This document shows positions 34,785 to 45,312 of a stretch of 64,000 nt of DNA, piece after piece. A model generated the notes under the pieces. That model ran no database searches. It was not told the origin of the DNA and saw only the letters and a list, made by a program, of their open reading frames with translations. The stretch is taken from the NCBI GenBank assembly GCA_022266195.1, contig WHVY01000001.1:21452001-21516000 (forward strand), written 5' to 3'. Position numbers and translations under genes: made by a program. Positions within the stretch are counted from its first letter, which is position 1; each line of letters begins with the position of its first letter. Origin of the DNA: Tetranychus cinnabarinus (taxonomy: Eukaryota > Arthropoda > Arachnida > Trombidiformes > Tetranychidae).

Positions 34785-36245
34785 ATTGAGGGACCATTCA
34801 ATCAAAACAGATGTAACTCGTATGTAAAATCACATGTGACAACAAATATTTTTTAAATGTTTATTATAAGAATTTACATTCATTGTGTCAATTGGATAAT
34901 ATAGTTCATATATTTGAAATTCAACTGTGCTTAATGATGTTCATCATTAAGACAATCGTCTCTAGGGCACCACTACATGCTAATCGAGTCACAATTGGGA
35001 CAAATGTGATTGTTTTGTCTGCATCAGCTGCTAGGTATGTTTGTTTTGACTTGAATCTAAACACCAAAATTCTATTTATTTCAGTAATTATTCTCACTAA
35101 TTTGATCTTAATAAAACTCTCTTGTTTCTTCTTTATTAGTAACATTGCTGGCGTACTTGACAAATCCAGGAATGAGATGGATCTTGAAGGCTTGCAGTTA
35201 AAGCTCATCTGAAACATCGACTCAATCAGCCTAATGCTTGCGAAAACCAAACCAGAATGTTTGTTGCTGAATTTCACTCAAATGCCAACGATGATGATAA
35301 TAAATGTGATTCGGAAACTGAAAAGCAGAAACAATTATCCGATATACCAGGATTACCTTACACGTTGGATCATCACAGCTATAATATCACAAACGAAGAT
35401 ATTTATATAAAACATAAGGTTGAGACGTACAATCTTCTAACTTCTAACTTAACAAAAGAAAGTTTTTCTTCTGATGAAGAAAAATATCAAACAAAAAAAT
35501 CCAAATAATTGAAATATTTCATTCATTGGACGAAAGCAATAGACCAAAAGAATTACGTGCTCATGATATTGACTACATGGTAAAAATGAAAAGGCCTGCC
35601 TTAATAAAAAATTTCATGAAAAAACTTGCAAGAACAGAAAGGAGCCGTGAAAAAAGCGAAGAAATAAGGTCAGAAATCAGGGAATTTATCATGTCAAGAC
35701 CCAAGGATGGTTTTGGTGTATGTTATGAAGAATCAGGAAAGCCTGCATACAGAGTTCATGGCGTTTCACCAATTTGCAGTTGGGCTGCTTGTAAACGGAT
35801 TCGTCAACATCTTTATACTAAAATAGCCCAATCTAAGATTTTAAATGCTCAGAAAGTTGTTATTGATTTTGATTATAACGACCATATGACGCTCAAAGAA
35901 CACCTAACCATTACTGCTCAAATCAAAATTTGTATTGGATCCTTAAGAAAATCTCGTGAACCTGTTGATCTATATTTCTGTAATTTTGACCCAACTAGTC
36001 CTGTGGCTCGTCTATTGGAATTAGACTTTGGTTCACCTTCCTCTTATCTAGTTGAAGCTACTTCCAAATCTTACTTTGATTCATTTCCAAGGGAAAAATT
36101 AGTCTATTTAACTGCCGATACCGACAGTGTCCTGCAATATGATCCTGATGATATTTATATTATTGGCGGAATGATTGGTGCCCAAACAAATGAGCCTGTT
36201 TCAGCGGCCAAAGCTGAGAAGGAAGGATTGCGAACTGCTAAATTA
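34785..36245 (+). pseudogene. TRMT10C (MRPP1) pseudogene, copy 1
   Basis: Nearly identical to the intact gene at 49568-51156, including its upstream flank (from about 34785), the first coding exon (ATG near 34937), the intron and most of exon 2. It is broken by (1) an altered segment at 35177-35205 that leads to a stop just after (CTCATCTGA), (2) a small deletion with frame loss near 35495-35515, and (3) loss of the last 110 or so codons. At about 36245 the sequence passes, through a shared ACATGTGAC-like overlap, into a second copy of its own upstream flank. An ORF of 260 codons remains open (35526-36308), so a truncated protein could be made, but it lacks the import signal and the C-terminal part of the SPOUT fold. 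Confidence 0.85.
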
Positions 36246-37080
36246 CATGTGACAACAAATATTATTCAAATGTTTATTATACGAATTTACATTCATTGTG
36301 TCAATTAGATAATATAGTTCATATATTTGAAATTTAACTGTGCTTAAAGATGTTTACCATTAAGACAATCGTCTCTAGGGCACCACTACATGCTAATCGA
36401 GTCACAATCGGGACAAATATGATTGTTTAATCTGCATCAGCTGCTAGGTATGTTTGTTTTGACTTGAAGCTAAACACTAAAATTCTTATTTATTTCATTA
36501 ATTATTCTCACTAATTTGATCTTAATAAAACTCTCTTGTTTCTTCTTTAATAGTAAAATTACTGTCGTACTTGACAAATCCAGGAATGAGATGGATCTTG
36601 AAGGCTTGCAGTTAAAGCTCATCTGAAACATCGAAACTTTGAAGAAACGCACCAACAATATCTTGTGGCATAGTTGAATGAAATATCGATGTAGGTGTTT
36701 GCTTTTGTAACCTTTGTGGAGTATCTTGTGTTGTCTCCATCAATGTTTTCTGAAATTGTTGTGATTTCTCCGCAATATCATCTGGTTTAGCAGAAGGAGA
36801 ATATAATGGAGAATCAGATAAGGGTCGCATTGAATATGATAATGATGGGAATGACAGCGCTTGAGGAGGAACTCCTATTTTAGGTGTTGATCCTAGTAAT
36901 TTTTGCGGGGTTTGTTTTGGATCTTCAAGAAAATCTCGTGAACCTGTTGATCTATATTTTTGTAATTTTGACCCAACTAGTCCTGTGGCTCGTCGTTTGG
37001 AATCAGACTTTGGTTCGCCGTCCTCTTATACCGACAATGTCCTGCAATATAATCCTGATGATATTTATACCATTGTTTGA
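36240..37080 (+). pseudogene. Mosaic pseudogene: TRMT10C 5' part, inverted KNL1 piece, TRMT10C internal piece
   Basis: Three blocks are joined. (1) 36240-36633 repeats the TRMT10C upstream flank, exon 1, intron and exon 2 start, with the same altered ATGGATCTTGAAGGCTTGCA segment as copy 1 and a TAA in exon 1 (ATTGTTTAATCT). (2) 36635-36920 matches KNL1 copy B at about 38795-39077, on the minus strand like its source. It encodes SMRPLSDSPLYSPSAKPDD and PTSIFHSTMPQDIV. (3) 36923-37075 matches TRMT10C at about 50565-50778, with an internal deletion joining TCCTCTTAT to ACCGACAATG. The joins fall at short shared words such as TTGGA, which suggests microhomology-mediated rearrangement. No functional product is expected. 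Confidence 0.85.
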
Positions 37081-37312
37081 ATTACTATTACATTGATAAG
37101 TCTTTAAAAGTTAAATAAATTGCCATCTATCAAATTATACTTTATTTGTTTTTAATTTTTGTGGCATACACAGGAGTAATTAATTTTATTGACGGTAATA
37201 TTCGAACTAGAAATATTCTGATAGTTTTTAACATAGTTTAAGGACCAGTAGTATAAAAGGTCTCAAATTGAAAATGTTATTTTGAGTGAAAAAGATTCCA
37301 GAAATTTATTTA

Positions 37313-40300
37313 TCATTGGTGTGTATGATGGAAAGAAATTCTGACTGATTTTATTGAATGTTTGCGTCGATAATCGAAGATGAATTTTTTAGTTGCCCTC
37401 ATAATAGATCGCAAATAATCACTATCACCAGGAGATACTTTTTTAACAGCACGGTTCAATAAATGGTAGCTGCAAAGAAAGATTATAAAATAAAATTGGA
37501 TTAGTTTAAATTTAAATGAAAGTGATTACAAAAACTTACGGGTACAATTTCAAATCAGCTTTGTGAACACCAAATTTTACTTTACAATGATAATCAGGAT
37601 AGGCTGTTAAGTCCAAACATAGTACCACCCATAATGTGTATCGTAAACCATAAGTTTCAAGTGCGATCCTGTATTGGATGAATAATCATAATTATAGTAA
37701 CAATTTTATATTAAGTTCAATTATTTAAAAGAGTAAAAATAAGTTACTTACTCGAAAGAATTTATGTCCGCATTGGTTATTTTACATTCGTGCCTTAAAC
37801 TTAAATCAGCTAACTCCACTGTCAAAGCTTCGAGGCGATTGAAAATTTTACACAACCCTTTCAAAACATCATTCAGCATCGCTGGTGTTGTGATACATGT
37901 ATCTTGTTTGAACTTCTCAAAGCGAGCTTCTGCCAAATTTTTAATGATTTTTATTAGTTTTGCATCTCTTGGTTTGGTTAGCAAATGAACAGCTTCATCA
38001 CTAATTCGCGTCCAACCCTTTTCTTTTATGTTTTGGTCGATAAGACTTTGTAATGAAATTTCATTTACGATAACTTCCAAGTTGTCCTCATCTTGTAAAT
38101 CAAATTTGATTAAAACTTTAAAATTTCCTCTCAAAAAGGTGAGTAAAGCATAATCTTCGTTTATTTCTGAAATAAACGACCACAATCTAGCATCGATGGA
38201 GGCCGAGTTAAGCATTTTTCTGACAGGAGAAGGAGCTCGGTTGTCGATGAAATTTAAAGTGTTATCAACTCCTTCTTCTTCTTCATCTACTTCGATAGAA
38301 TCGTCATTCAATAGATCGGCAGCAAAAGTTGTGCTTTGATGATATTGTATCATTGATTGCTCGGGTGTCGAATCTTCACAGCTCAATTGAAGGACAGATT
38401 TTTCATCAACGTAGATCAAAACTGAATCATAAAATGTATCACCAATATCTTGTTGCATGGCTGAAGGAGATAGTGATGGAGATAGCGGAGTTGTTGATTG
38501 TCTTAGTGAAAATGATGGTGATGGTGATTGAGCTACCAAGGATAAAGCTTGAGGGGAAAATGATGAAGTAGGTGTTTGTTGTGTTGACTGCTCAAGAGCT
38601 TGTTGAGGTGTCTGTTCTTTCGGTGTATTTTCCCCTTGTGGTAGTGCATCATCGATATCTTTTGGCATGGCTGAATGAATAAGAGATTTAGACAACGGAG
38701 TTGATTTTCTCAGTGAAAATGATGATGCAGGTGTTCGTTGGGTCGTTTGTTTTGAAGAATACTGGAGTGTTTGTTCTTTCAGCGTTTCCTTACTTTGAAG
38801 AACTGCATCAACAATATCTTGTGGCATAGTTGAATGAAATATCGATGTAGGTGTTTGCTTTTGTAACCTTTGTGGAGTATCTTGTGTTGTTGTCTCCATC
38901 AATGTTTTCTGAAATTGTTGTGATTTCTCCGCAATATCATCTGGTTTAGCAGAAGGAGAATATAATGGAGAATCAGATAAGGGTCGCATTGAATATGATA
39001 ATGATGGGAATGACAGCGCTTGAGGAGGAACTCCTATTTTAGGTGTTGATCCTAGTAATTTTTGCGGGGTTTGTTTTGGCGTTAGTCTTGGTTGAAGTTG
39101 AGGTGTTTTGTGTACTGCTGGTTGTGGTGTTTGTTGTCGCGTCTGTTGTGGTGTTTGTTGTGGAGTTTGTTGTATTGTTTGTTGTGGTGTTAGCTGTGGT
39201 ATTTGTTGTGGTGTTTGCTGGGGCGTCTGTTGTGGTGTTTGTTGTATTGTTTGTTGTATTGTTTGTTGTATTGTTTGTTGTGGTGATAGTTGTGGTGCTT
39301 GTTGAGTTGTTTGTTGTGGTGTTTGTTGTGGAGTTTGTTGTGGAGTTTGTTGTGGTGCTTGTTGAGGTGTTTGTTGAGGTGTTTGTCGTGGTATTTGCTG
39401 GGGTGTCTGTTGTGGTGCTTGTTGTGAAGTTTGTTGGGGTGTTTGTTGTGGAGTTTGTTGTGGAGTTTGTTGTGGTGTTTGCTGGGGTGTCTGTTGTATT
39501 GTTTGTTGTGGAGTTAGTTGTGGAGTTAGTTGTGGTGCTAGTTGTGGTGCTTGTTGTGGTGTTTTTACGATCGATGTTCGTTGCAATTGTGGTGATGCAT
39601 CGTTATTTTTTTGTACAACCGAAGGAGGAAGTAATGGAGAAAACGAAGCAGACAAATGATGCGTTGAAAATGACGATGATGGAGCCAACTGAGCTTGAGA
39701 AAATGATGAGTTAGATGCTAACTGTTTAGATTGTGGAGGAATTTGTTGCTCTTCAGGTTCTGGTGTCTGATGTGTTGTTTTAGCATTGAAAGTTATTTCT
39801 TGTTGGTTTTGAGTTACTGATTGAGACATGGAGCATTCACCAGTTAATTGGTCATCAGACTTTTCATCAATAAAAGCTAAAACTGAATCATGGAGAGCAT
39901 CGCCAATATCATGACGAGTAATTGTTTGATTAAATGATGGAGATGGAGGAATTGATGATGGTGGCAATGAAAATGATGGAGATGCTAGTGGGACTGATAA
40001 TGACAAAGCTGGAACCAGTGGAGATGCTATTGGGACTGACAACGACAATGTTGGAATCAATGGAGATGACACTGGACTTTTAATGGGCGATTGTTGCTTC
40101 AAAGGCTTTGACGGTGACTTAAGTGATTCCTGAGAAGCAGGCAATTCATTAAAAAGCGTAGTGTTTTGATTACAAAGCATTGATTGAGGTGTCGAGTTTT
40201 CATAGCGCGATTGAGATGATGGTGGGGAAGATTGTTGTAAGAGTTGCAATGGAGTTGGAGATGCCGTTGGAGACAAAAGGGATAGCTCCATCTCATTGGT

Positions 40301-40510
40301 GTCATAAACTGTTTTGTTGAAAATTGAGTCCGATTCATCAATTGCCATCGAAACCAATGAACAATTTTCATCATCATTAATTTTTTCCTCAAAAATCCTC
40401 GTAGAGCCATCACTTAGCAATTCTTGTAGCATCAAATTTTTTGAAAAAGATATCCGTTTTCGCTTTTTAGAAGTTGGAAATAATTTCGGGTCGATATTTT
40501 CATTAGACAT
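37313..40510 (-). CDS. KNL1/Spc105-like kinetochore scaffold, copy B, with TPQQ array
   Basis: Exons 40510-37752, 37668-37540 and 37469-37313 (phases 2, 2) give 1014 residues. The exon structure is identical to copy A. The PP1-docking KRKRISF (17-22), MELS (74-77) and C-terminal RWD-like region are almost unchanged, but the linker is about twice as long. New material includes Pro/Ser-rich repeats, a long TPQQ/APQQ/TIQQ array around residues 310-470, and several copies of a module like S-[AT]-M-P-[QK]-D-I-x-D-A (TRHDIGDALHDSVLAFIDEK, STMPQDIVDAVLQS, SAMPKDIDDALPQG, SAMQQDIGDTFYDS). These modules may be lineage-specific docking repeats. The C-terminal exon 3 has diverged after the shared RRDH/RRKH position and uses another stop. 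Both copies look intact, so both may be expressed. Confidence 0.78.
39095..39585 (-). repeat. 12-bp coding minisatellite (TPQQ repeat) in KNL1 copy B
   Basis: Roughly 40 tandem units of the type ACTCCACAACAA (coding strand) encode T-P-Q-Q, with variants APQQ, TIQQ, TTQQ, IPRQ and LTPQ. Every unit is a multiple of three, so the frame is kept. Copy A lacks it, so the expansion came after duplication or copy A lost it. Such arrays tend to vary in length between individuals. Confidence 0.85.
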
Positions 40511-40844
40511 TATAAATCACAAATATTGAAACAATCAAAAAAGCAATAAAACAATTGAAAACAGTGAAATCTTTGTATGCTAACAAACTTTCAGTTGTAC
40601 AAGTTATGTTTGAAAATAACACAACGGAAAAGTTGAATTCATCTCGCGCCTTCATGGTTACTATGGCAGCTATATTTTGGCGGTCTATCCTAAATATCAA
40701 AAAAACTGTTACAACACTAACAAATGGTTCTTTGAAAGATTGATTAACTTTTGTGAAGTCAAATACAAGAAAATTATGGTCTATTCTAAATTGAGTTCCT
40801 TGGTCAAATCTCGTTAACAGCTTTTTACAAGTAAAAGATTTATA
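40511..40844. promoter_or_regulatory. Duplicated KNL1 5' flank (copy B)
   Basis: Near-copy of 33657-33900. The candidate Myb (ACAACGG, 40621-40627) and E2F-like (CTCGCGCC, 40643-40650; TTTGGCGG near 40676) words are retained although nearby bases differ. Similarity to copy A stops at about 40777, just before the dynactin fragment. Confidence 0.45.
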
Positions 40845-41254
40845 CATGATCTCAGCTTAGCCTCTAGTTTAGTTATGTCAGCCAAAATATCACCTGAAAC
40901 CAAAAGATAAAAACTAGTAACAAAATGTAACAAAATGAACATTCATCTTGAACATTAAAACCTTTACTAACCAAAATCTTGGCTTGTGCCTTCTCGACTC
41001 TTTTGAATATAATCCAATGTGGCAGCCAATACAGAAACCTCAGCATCTAATCTTTGATATTGTTGTAAGGGAGTTTCAGTGGTTGGTTCACTGATTAAAT
41101 TTCCACATTCTGAAGTACTGAATTTCTCAAACGATGCCTTGGCATCAATGTTGATGATTTGAATAGATTCATTTGTATCATCTCCTCCAATAGCCTCGGC
41201 TATATCAACATTGCGTTTGATAAACTCCTGGTCAGCTTCAGGTAAATCAGGTCA
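40845..41254 (-). pseudogene. Dynactin subunit 2 fragment (exon 1 part, intron 1, exon 2 start)
   Basis: The minus strand is nearly identical to 28138-28550 of the dynactin gene, from PDLPEADQEF through the end of exon 1, the intron and the first 17 or so codons of exon 2. Because the intron is kept, this is a DNA-level copy and not a retrocopy. It lacks the start codon and most of the protein. A few substitutions, such as ATAACTAAACTAGAG for ATATCTAAATTGGAG, are mostly silent. It lies directly upstream of KNL1 copy B's flank, so it marks one edge of the duplicated block. Confidence 0.9.
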
Positions 41255-41812
41255 ATCATCAGTCCAACAATGTGTTGCAAGGTTATAGCTCATCATAAAA
41301 TCTAATGTTCGTAAAATCATTTCTGTAGGCCCATAAAAATTTTTAATAGCACTAATGGCTCAGTTTTATATCACTACAAACCCACAAAGTCCCTACTCTT
41401 AACTCGAAAGTCAGTTTTTGTCCATAGTCCTTTGAAAAAAGGCTAACCTTAGCATCTTGTCCGAAATTTGTGCCTAATGTATTGGATAAGTAGACTGTGA
41501 TCTCGATTTTCATGTTCAATCTGAAAATTCATCAGCAGTTTCCAAAAGACTATAGACTACCAAGGCATGGAATCGCTCTTCTTCTTCTTCTTTTTTTTCT
41601 CGCAAGGCAAAAAGTACTGCCAATGGCTCGAACATTTGAGTTAAGAGTTGCGATGAAAACATAAGTCGCGAAGCTAACGACAGCAATCTGCCAGCGAAAA
41701 GTTAAAACACGACGAAATATGTTTAAAAATATGATTATGATCTTGTAGCTGGTTAAACCAAAGCAACTTAAATCACTTTTACTAAAACTGTAAAACTAAA
41801 ACTTGTTGCTAA
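41255..41812. other. Unassigned segment with a possible gene fragment on minus strand
   Basis: On the minus strand, 41368-41257 reads AISAIKNFYGPTEMILRTLD, then FMMSYNLATHCWTDD and a stop. This is amino-acid-like sequence that vaguely recalls a DUF4806-type C-terminus. There is no start and no continuation, and the rest (41400-41800) is unassigned. It probably arrived with the rearranged block. Confidence 0.3.
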
Positions 41813-44800
41813 AAAGAAATAATTAACACATTTGAGCACAAATTAAAACAAGTTGGCAAAAATGGGCTAAAACACAAATGGGAAATTTATCTGATAGATA
41901 GTTTTCGAGAAAATCGGTGTCAAAGTTGAAACTTAGATCACCTTTTGTACAATTACGGACGCAGATTTGATCATATAACTTATTTTACAAATTTAAGTTT
42001 TGATAATCAACCAGAAAATTAACTTATTGTAAGAAACAAAACTTTTCTTTTTCTGTAAAACGGATTAGTTCGAATTTCAGTTAAAGTGATCAGTTTCTGT
42101 AACCGTTCAGAATGAACGAGCTGGAACTAATTATTTGTCCATATCAAATGTTGGCTCACATCAGGGCTTAAATACTTTTAACAATTTATCAACAGTTCTC
42201 TTGATTCTGGCCATTAGCCCTAAAACTTTGACCCTCAATATCTCGAGAATGGTCACACCTGCAGTCACCATTCTTTCACTAATTTAATCCTTGACTAATT
42301 AGTAATTCAATCCAATTCGATAGCTTTCCATTAGCGTGTTTGGGTCGTGATATCTGGGTTTTAAATGTACAAGTAACAACTTATTTAACAAACTAAACGC
42401 ATATTAACCCATTTCTTGGTAAATGAAACAATTTTCTGGTTAAACTTACAAATGCAATGCAAAGAGTATTGCCAAAGACTCGAACATTTGAGTTATGAGT
42501 TGAGACTTGGTGAAGTTTGTAGGGACATGAAGGCTGAGTCCATTAGTACTTTTAAATAGCTCATTCAATGAACAGTTTTCGAGAAAATCGCTGTCAAAGT
42601 TGAAACTTCGATCGCTTTTTGTAAGATTATGGAAGCAGATTTTTTCATGAAACTGATTTAACCAATGTAACTTTTGATGATGATCAATAAAATGGACTTA
42701 TTTTGAGAAATAAAATTTTCTTTTTTTAGTGAAACGGATAAGTTATCAAATGTTAACTCACATCAGGGCTTAAACAGTTTTAACAATTTATGAACAGTTC
42801 TCTTGATTCTGGCCATTGGCCCTAAAACTTTGACCCTCAATATCTCGAGAATGGTCACACCTGCAGTCACCATTCATTCACCAATTTAATCCTTGACTAA
42901 TTAGTAATTCAATGCAATTTAATAGCTTTCCATTAGCGCTTTTAAGCCTTGATATTTAGGTTTTAAATGTACAAGCAACAACTTATTTAACAAACCAAAC
43001 TCATATTAACCCATTTCTTGGTAAATGAAACAATTTTCTGGTTAAACTTACAAATCAAATGCGAAGAGTATCGCCAAAGACTCGAACATTTGAGTTATGA
43101 GTTGAGACTTGGCGAAGTTTGTAGGGACATAAAGACTGAATCCATTGGTACTATTAAATAGCTCATTTGATGGACAGTTTTCGAGAAAATCGCTGCCAAA
43201 GTTGAAACTTCGATCGCTTTTTGTACGATTATGGAAGCAAATTTTTTCATGAAACTCATTTCACCGAGGTAACTTTTGGTAGTGAGCCAGAAATAGGACT
43301 TATTTTGCTAAATAAAATTTTCTTTTTTTCATAAAACAGATAAGTTCGATTTTCATTTAAATCGACTTTTTTTGATAACCGTGCGAGTTAGAGAATCGAA
43401 AACCCATTATTCGTTTATTAAAATTGTTGAGTGATGTCATGGACCGAATAATTTTTTCAATATATCGGCAGTTCTCTTGATTTTGGCCATTGGCCTTAAA
43501 ACTTTGATCCTTAATATTTCGAGTACAATAACACCTACAGTCTTCATTCTTTGCCCAAACAATAGATTTCATTATGGACTATAACAGTATAAGACTGAAT
43601 ATCGAGTATAATCCATGCTCATTCATTTAACATTGATTTGAGTTGGAGTAACCATTTAACTTTATAAACCAAGTAAAATCTGGTAACATAAATAATGAAA
43701 TGCTATAACTTTTTTCATAGTTTCTTCAATGATATAATATTTAAATATATTTTAGACCACATTAAAATTCAATGTTTGTCCAAAGAATGATAGTTTCAGG
43801 TGCTGCTATTCTCGAGCTATTGAGGCTCAAAGTTTCCAGGTTAATGGTCAAAACTGAGAGATAAATTGAGGAATGAAAAAAGTTATTCAATCCCTGATAA
43901 TGACAAACTGTTTTTATCAACGAATGCTAAGTTTCAGCTTTCTAACTCGCACGGTTATCAAAAAAAGTCGATTTAAATGAAAATCGAACTTATCTGTTTT
44001 ATGAAAAAAAGAAAATTTTATTTAGCAAAATAAGTCCTATTTCTGGCTCACTACCAAATGTTACCTCGGTGAAATGAGTTTCATGAAAAAATTTGCTTCC
44101 ATAATCGTACAAAAAGCGATCGAAGTTTCAACTTTGGCAGCGATTTTCTCGAAAACTGTCCATCAAATGAGCTATTTAATAGTACCAATGGATCCAGTTC
44201 GCTTGTCCTCACAAAACCCCACCAAGTCTCAATTCTTTACTCGGATGTTCGCGTCTTTGGCGATACTCTTTGCATTTGATTTGTCAGTTTACCCAGAAAA
44301 ATGGTTTATTTGCTAGAAATGAGTTAATATGAGTTTGGTTTGTTAAATAAGTTGTTGCTTGTACATTTAAAACCCAAATATCAAGGCTTAAAAGCGCTAA
44401 TGGAAAGCTATTAAATTGCATTGAATTACTAATTAGTCAAGGATTAAATTGGTGAATGAATGGTGACTGCAGGTTTGACCATTTTCGAGATATTGAGGGT
44501 CAAACTTTTAGGGCCAATGGCCAGAATCAAGAGAACTGTTGATAAATTGTTAAAATTATTTAATCCATTACGTTAACAAAGCATTTTTGTCGATAGACCC
44601 TTAGTTTCAGCTTTCTAACTCGCACGGTTGTCAAAAAAAGTCGATTCAAATGAAAATCGAACTTATCTGTTTTACGAAGAAAATAAAATGTTTTTTCTCA
44701 AAATAAGACCATTTTCTGGTTGATTATCCAAAGTTACATCAGTAAATGAAGTTATATGATTAAATCTGCGTCCGTGATTGTACAAGAAGCGATCGAAGTT

Positions 44801-44864
44801 TAAACTTTGAACTGGCAAACGGTAAATTTTTGCAAAAATGTGATGTTTTGTCTTTTAGTAACAA
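41813..44864. repeat. Fold-back element 1, about 3.05 kb, with ~0.6-kb internal units
   Basis: The left part has three direct units beginning TTTTCGAGAAAATCG at about 41906, 42569 and 43183, each with TCAAAGTTGAAACTT soon after and, further on, CTCTTGATTCTGGCCATT and TTTGACCCTCAATATCTCGA. The right part (about 43780-44864) carries the same words inverted, for example GCGATCGAAGTTTCAACTTT at 44116 and GGCCAATGGCCAGAATCAAG at 44514. The centre is an AT-rich spacer near 43620-43760. The outer ends (TTGTTGCTAAAAAGAAATAA and the inverse of TCTTTTAGTAACAA) also match. No transposase ORF. A second, shorter element of the same family lies at 47123-49092. Confidence 0.8.
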
Positions 44865-45312
44865 TCTGAATCTTCAACTTACTTGATATTGAACTTGTTG
44901 GATAAATGATTACAATTGTACTAATTAATTCCAATTAACTATCAATTTATTCAGACAATACATGTGATCTGCATAATTATCATCTGAAGTGAATCATTCT
45001 ATGGATACTCTTCGTTTGTCTCTGAAATGAACTGAATATTAAGTTTGTAATTGTTACTTACATTTTATCCGTCAGGTGACTCTATAATACAGGTCAAAAG
45101 TTTTTGGAAACTGCAAACCTGTACCACCTTTTTTCTTAAATAAATGGAAACTATATTTTGAATTGGTTTTGGTAAAGTTACACTGTCTTGAACAAAAGTT
45201 ATTTAATTTTTGGCAATCTAAAGTATTATGTGATTTATTGTTTACAATTTTTGTTTTTTTTGTGGCAACTCCGTCTTTAGTTTAGATTGTTTTAACTCTG
45301 TGAAAAGGCGAT
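44865..45312. other. Intergenic, promoter side of the membrane protein gene
   Basis: AT-rich non-coding sequence between fold-back element 1 and the next start codon. A T-rich run at 45240-45262 precedes the gene. Nothing else recognised. Confidence 0.4.

Noticed and set aside
39043..39714. Open frame of 223 codons (Val-rich) opposite KNL1 copy B
   Set aside because: It is the antisense reading of the TPQQ minisatellite; the repeated VVVFVV pattern comes from the 12-bp unit.
44074..44316. 80-codon frame starting MSFMKKFASIIVQKAI
   Set aside because: Falls inside fold-back element 1 and recurs opposite other units; repeat sequence, not a gene.
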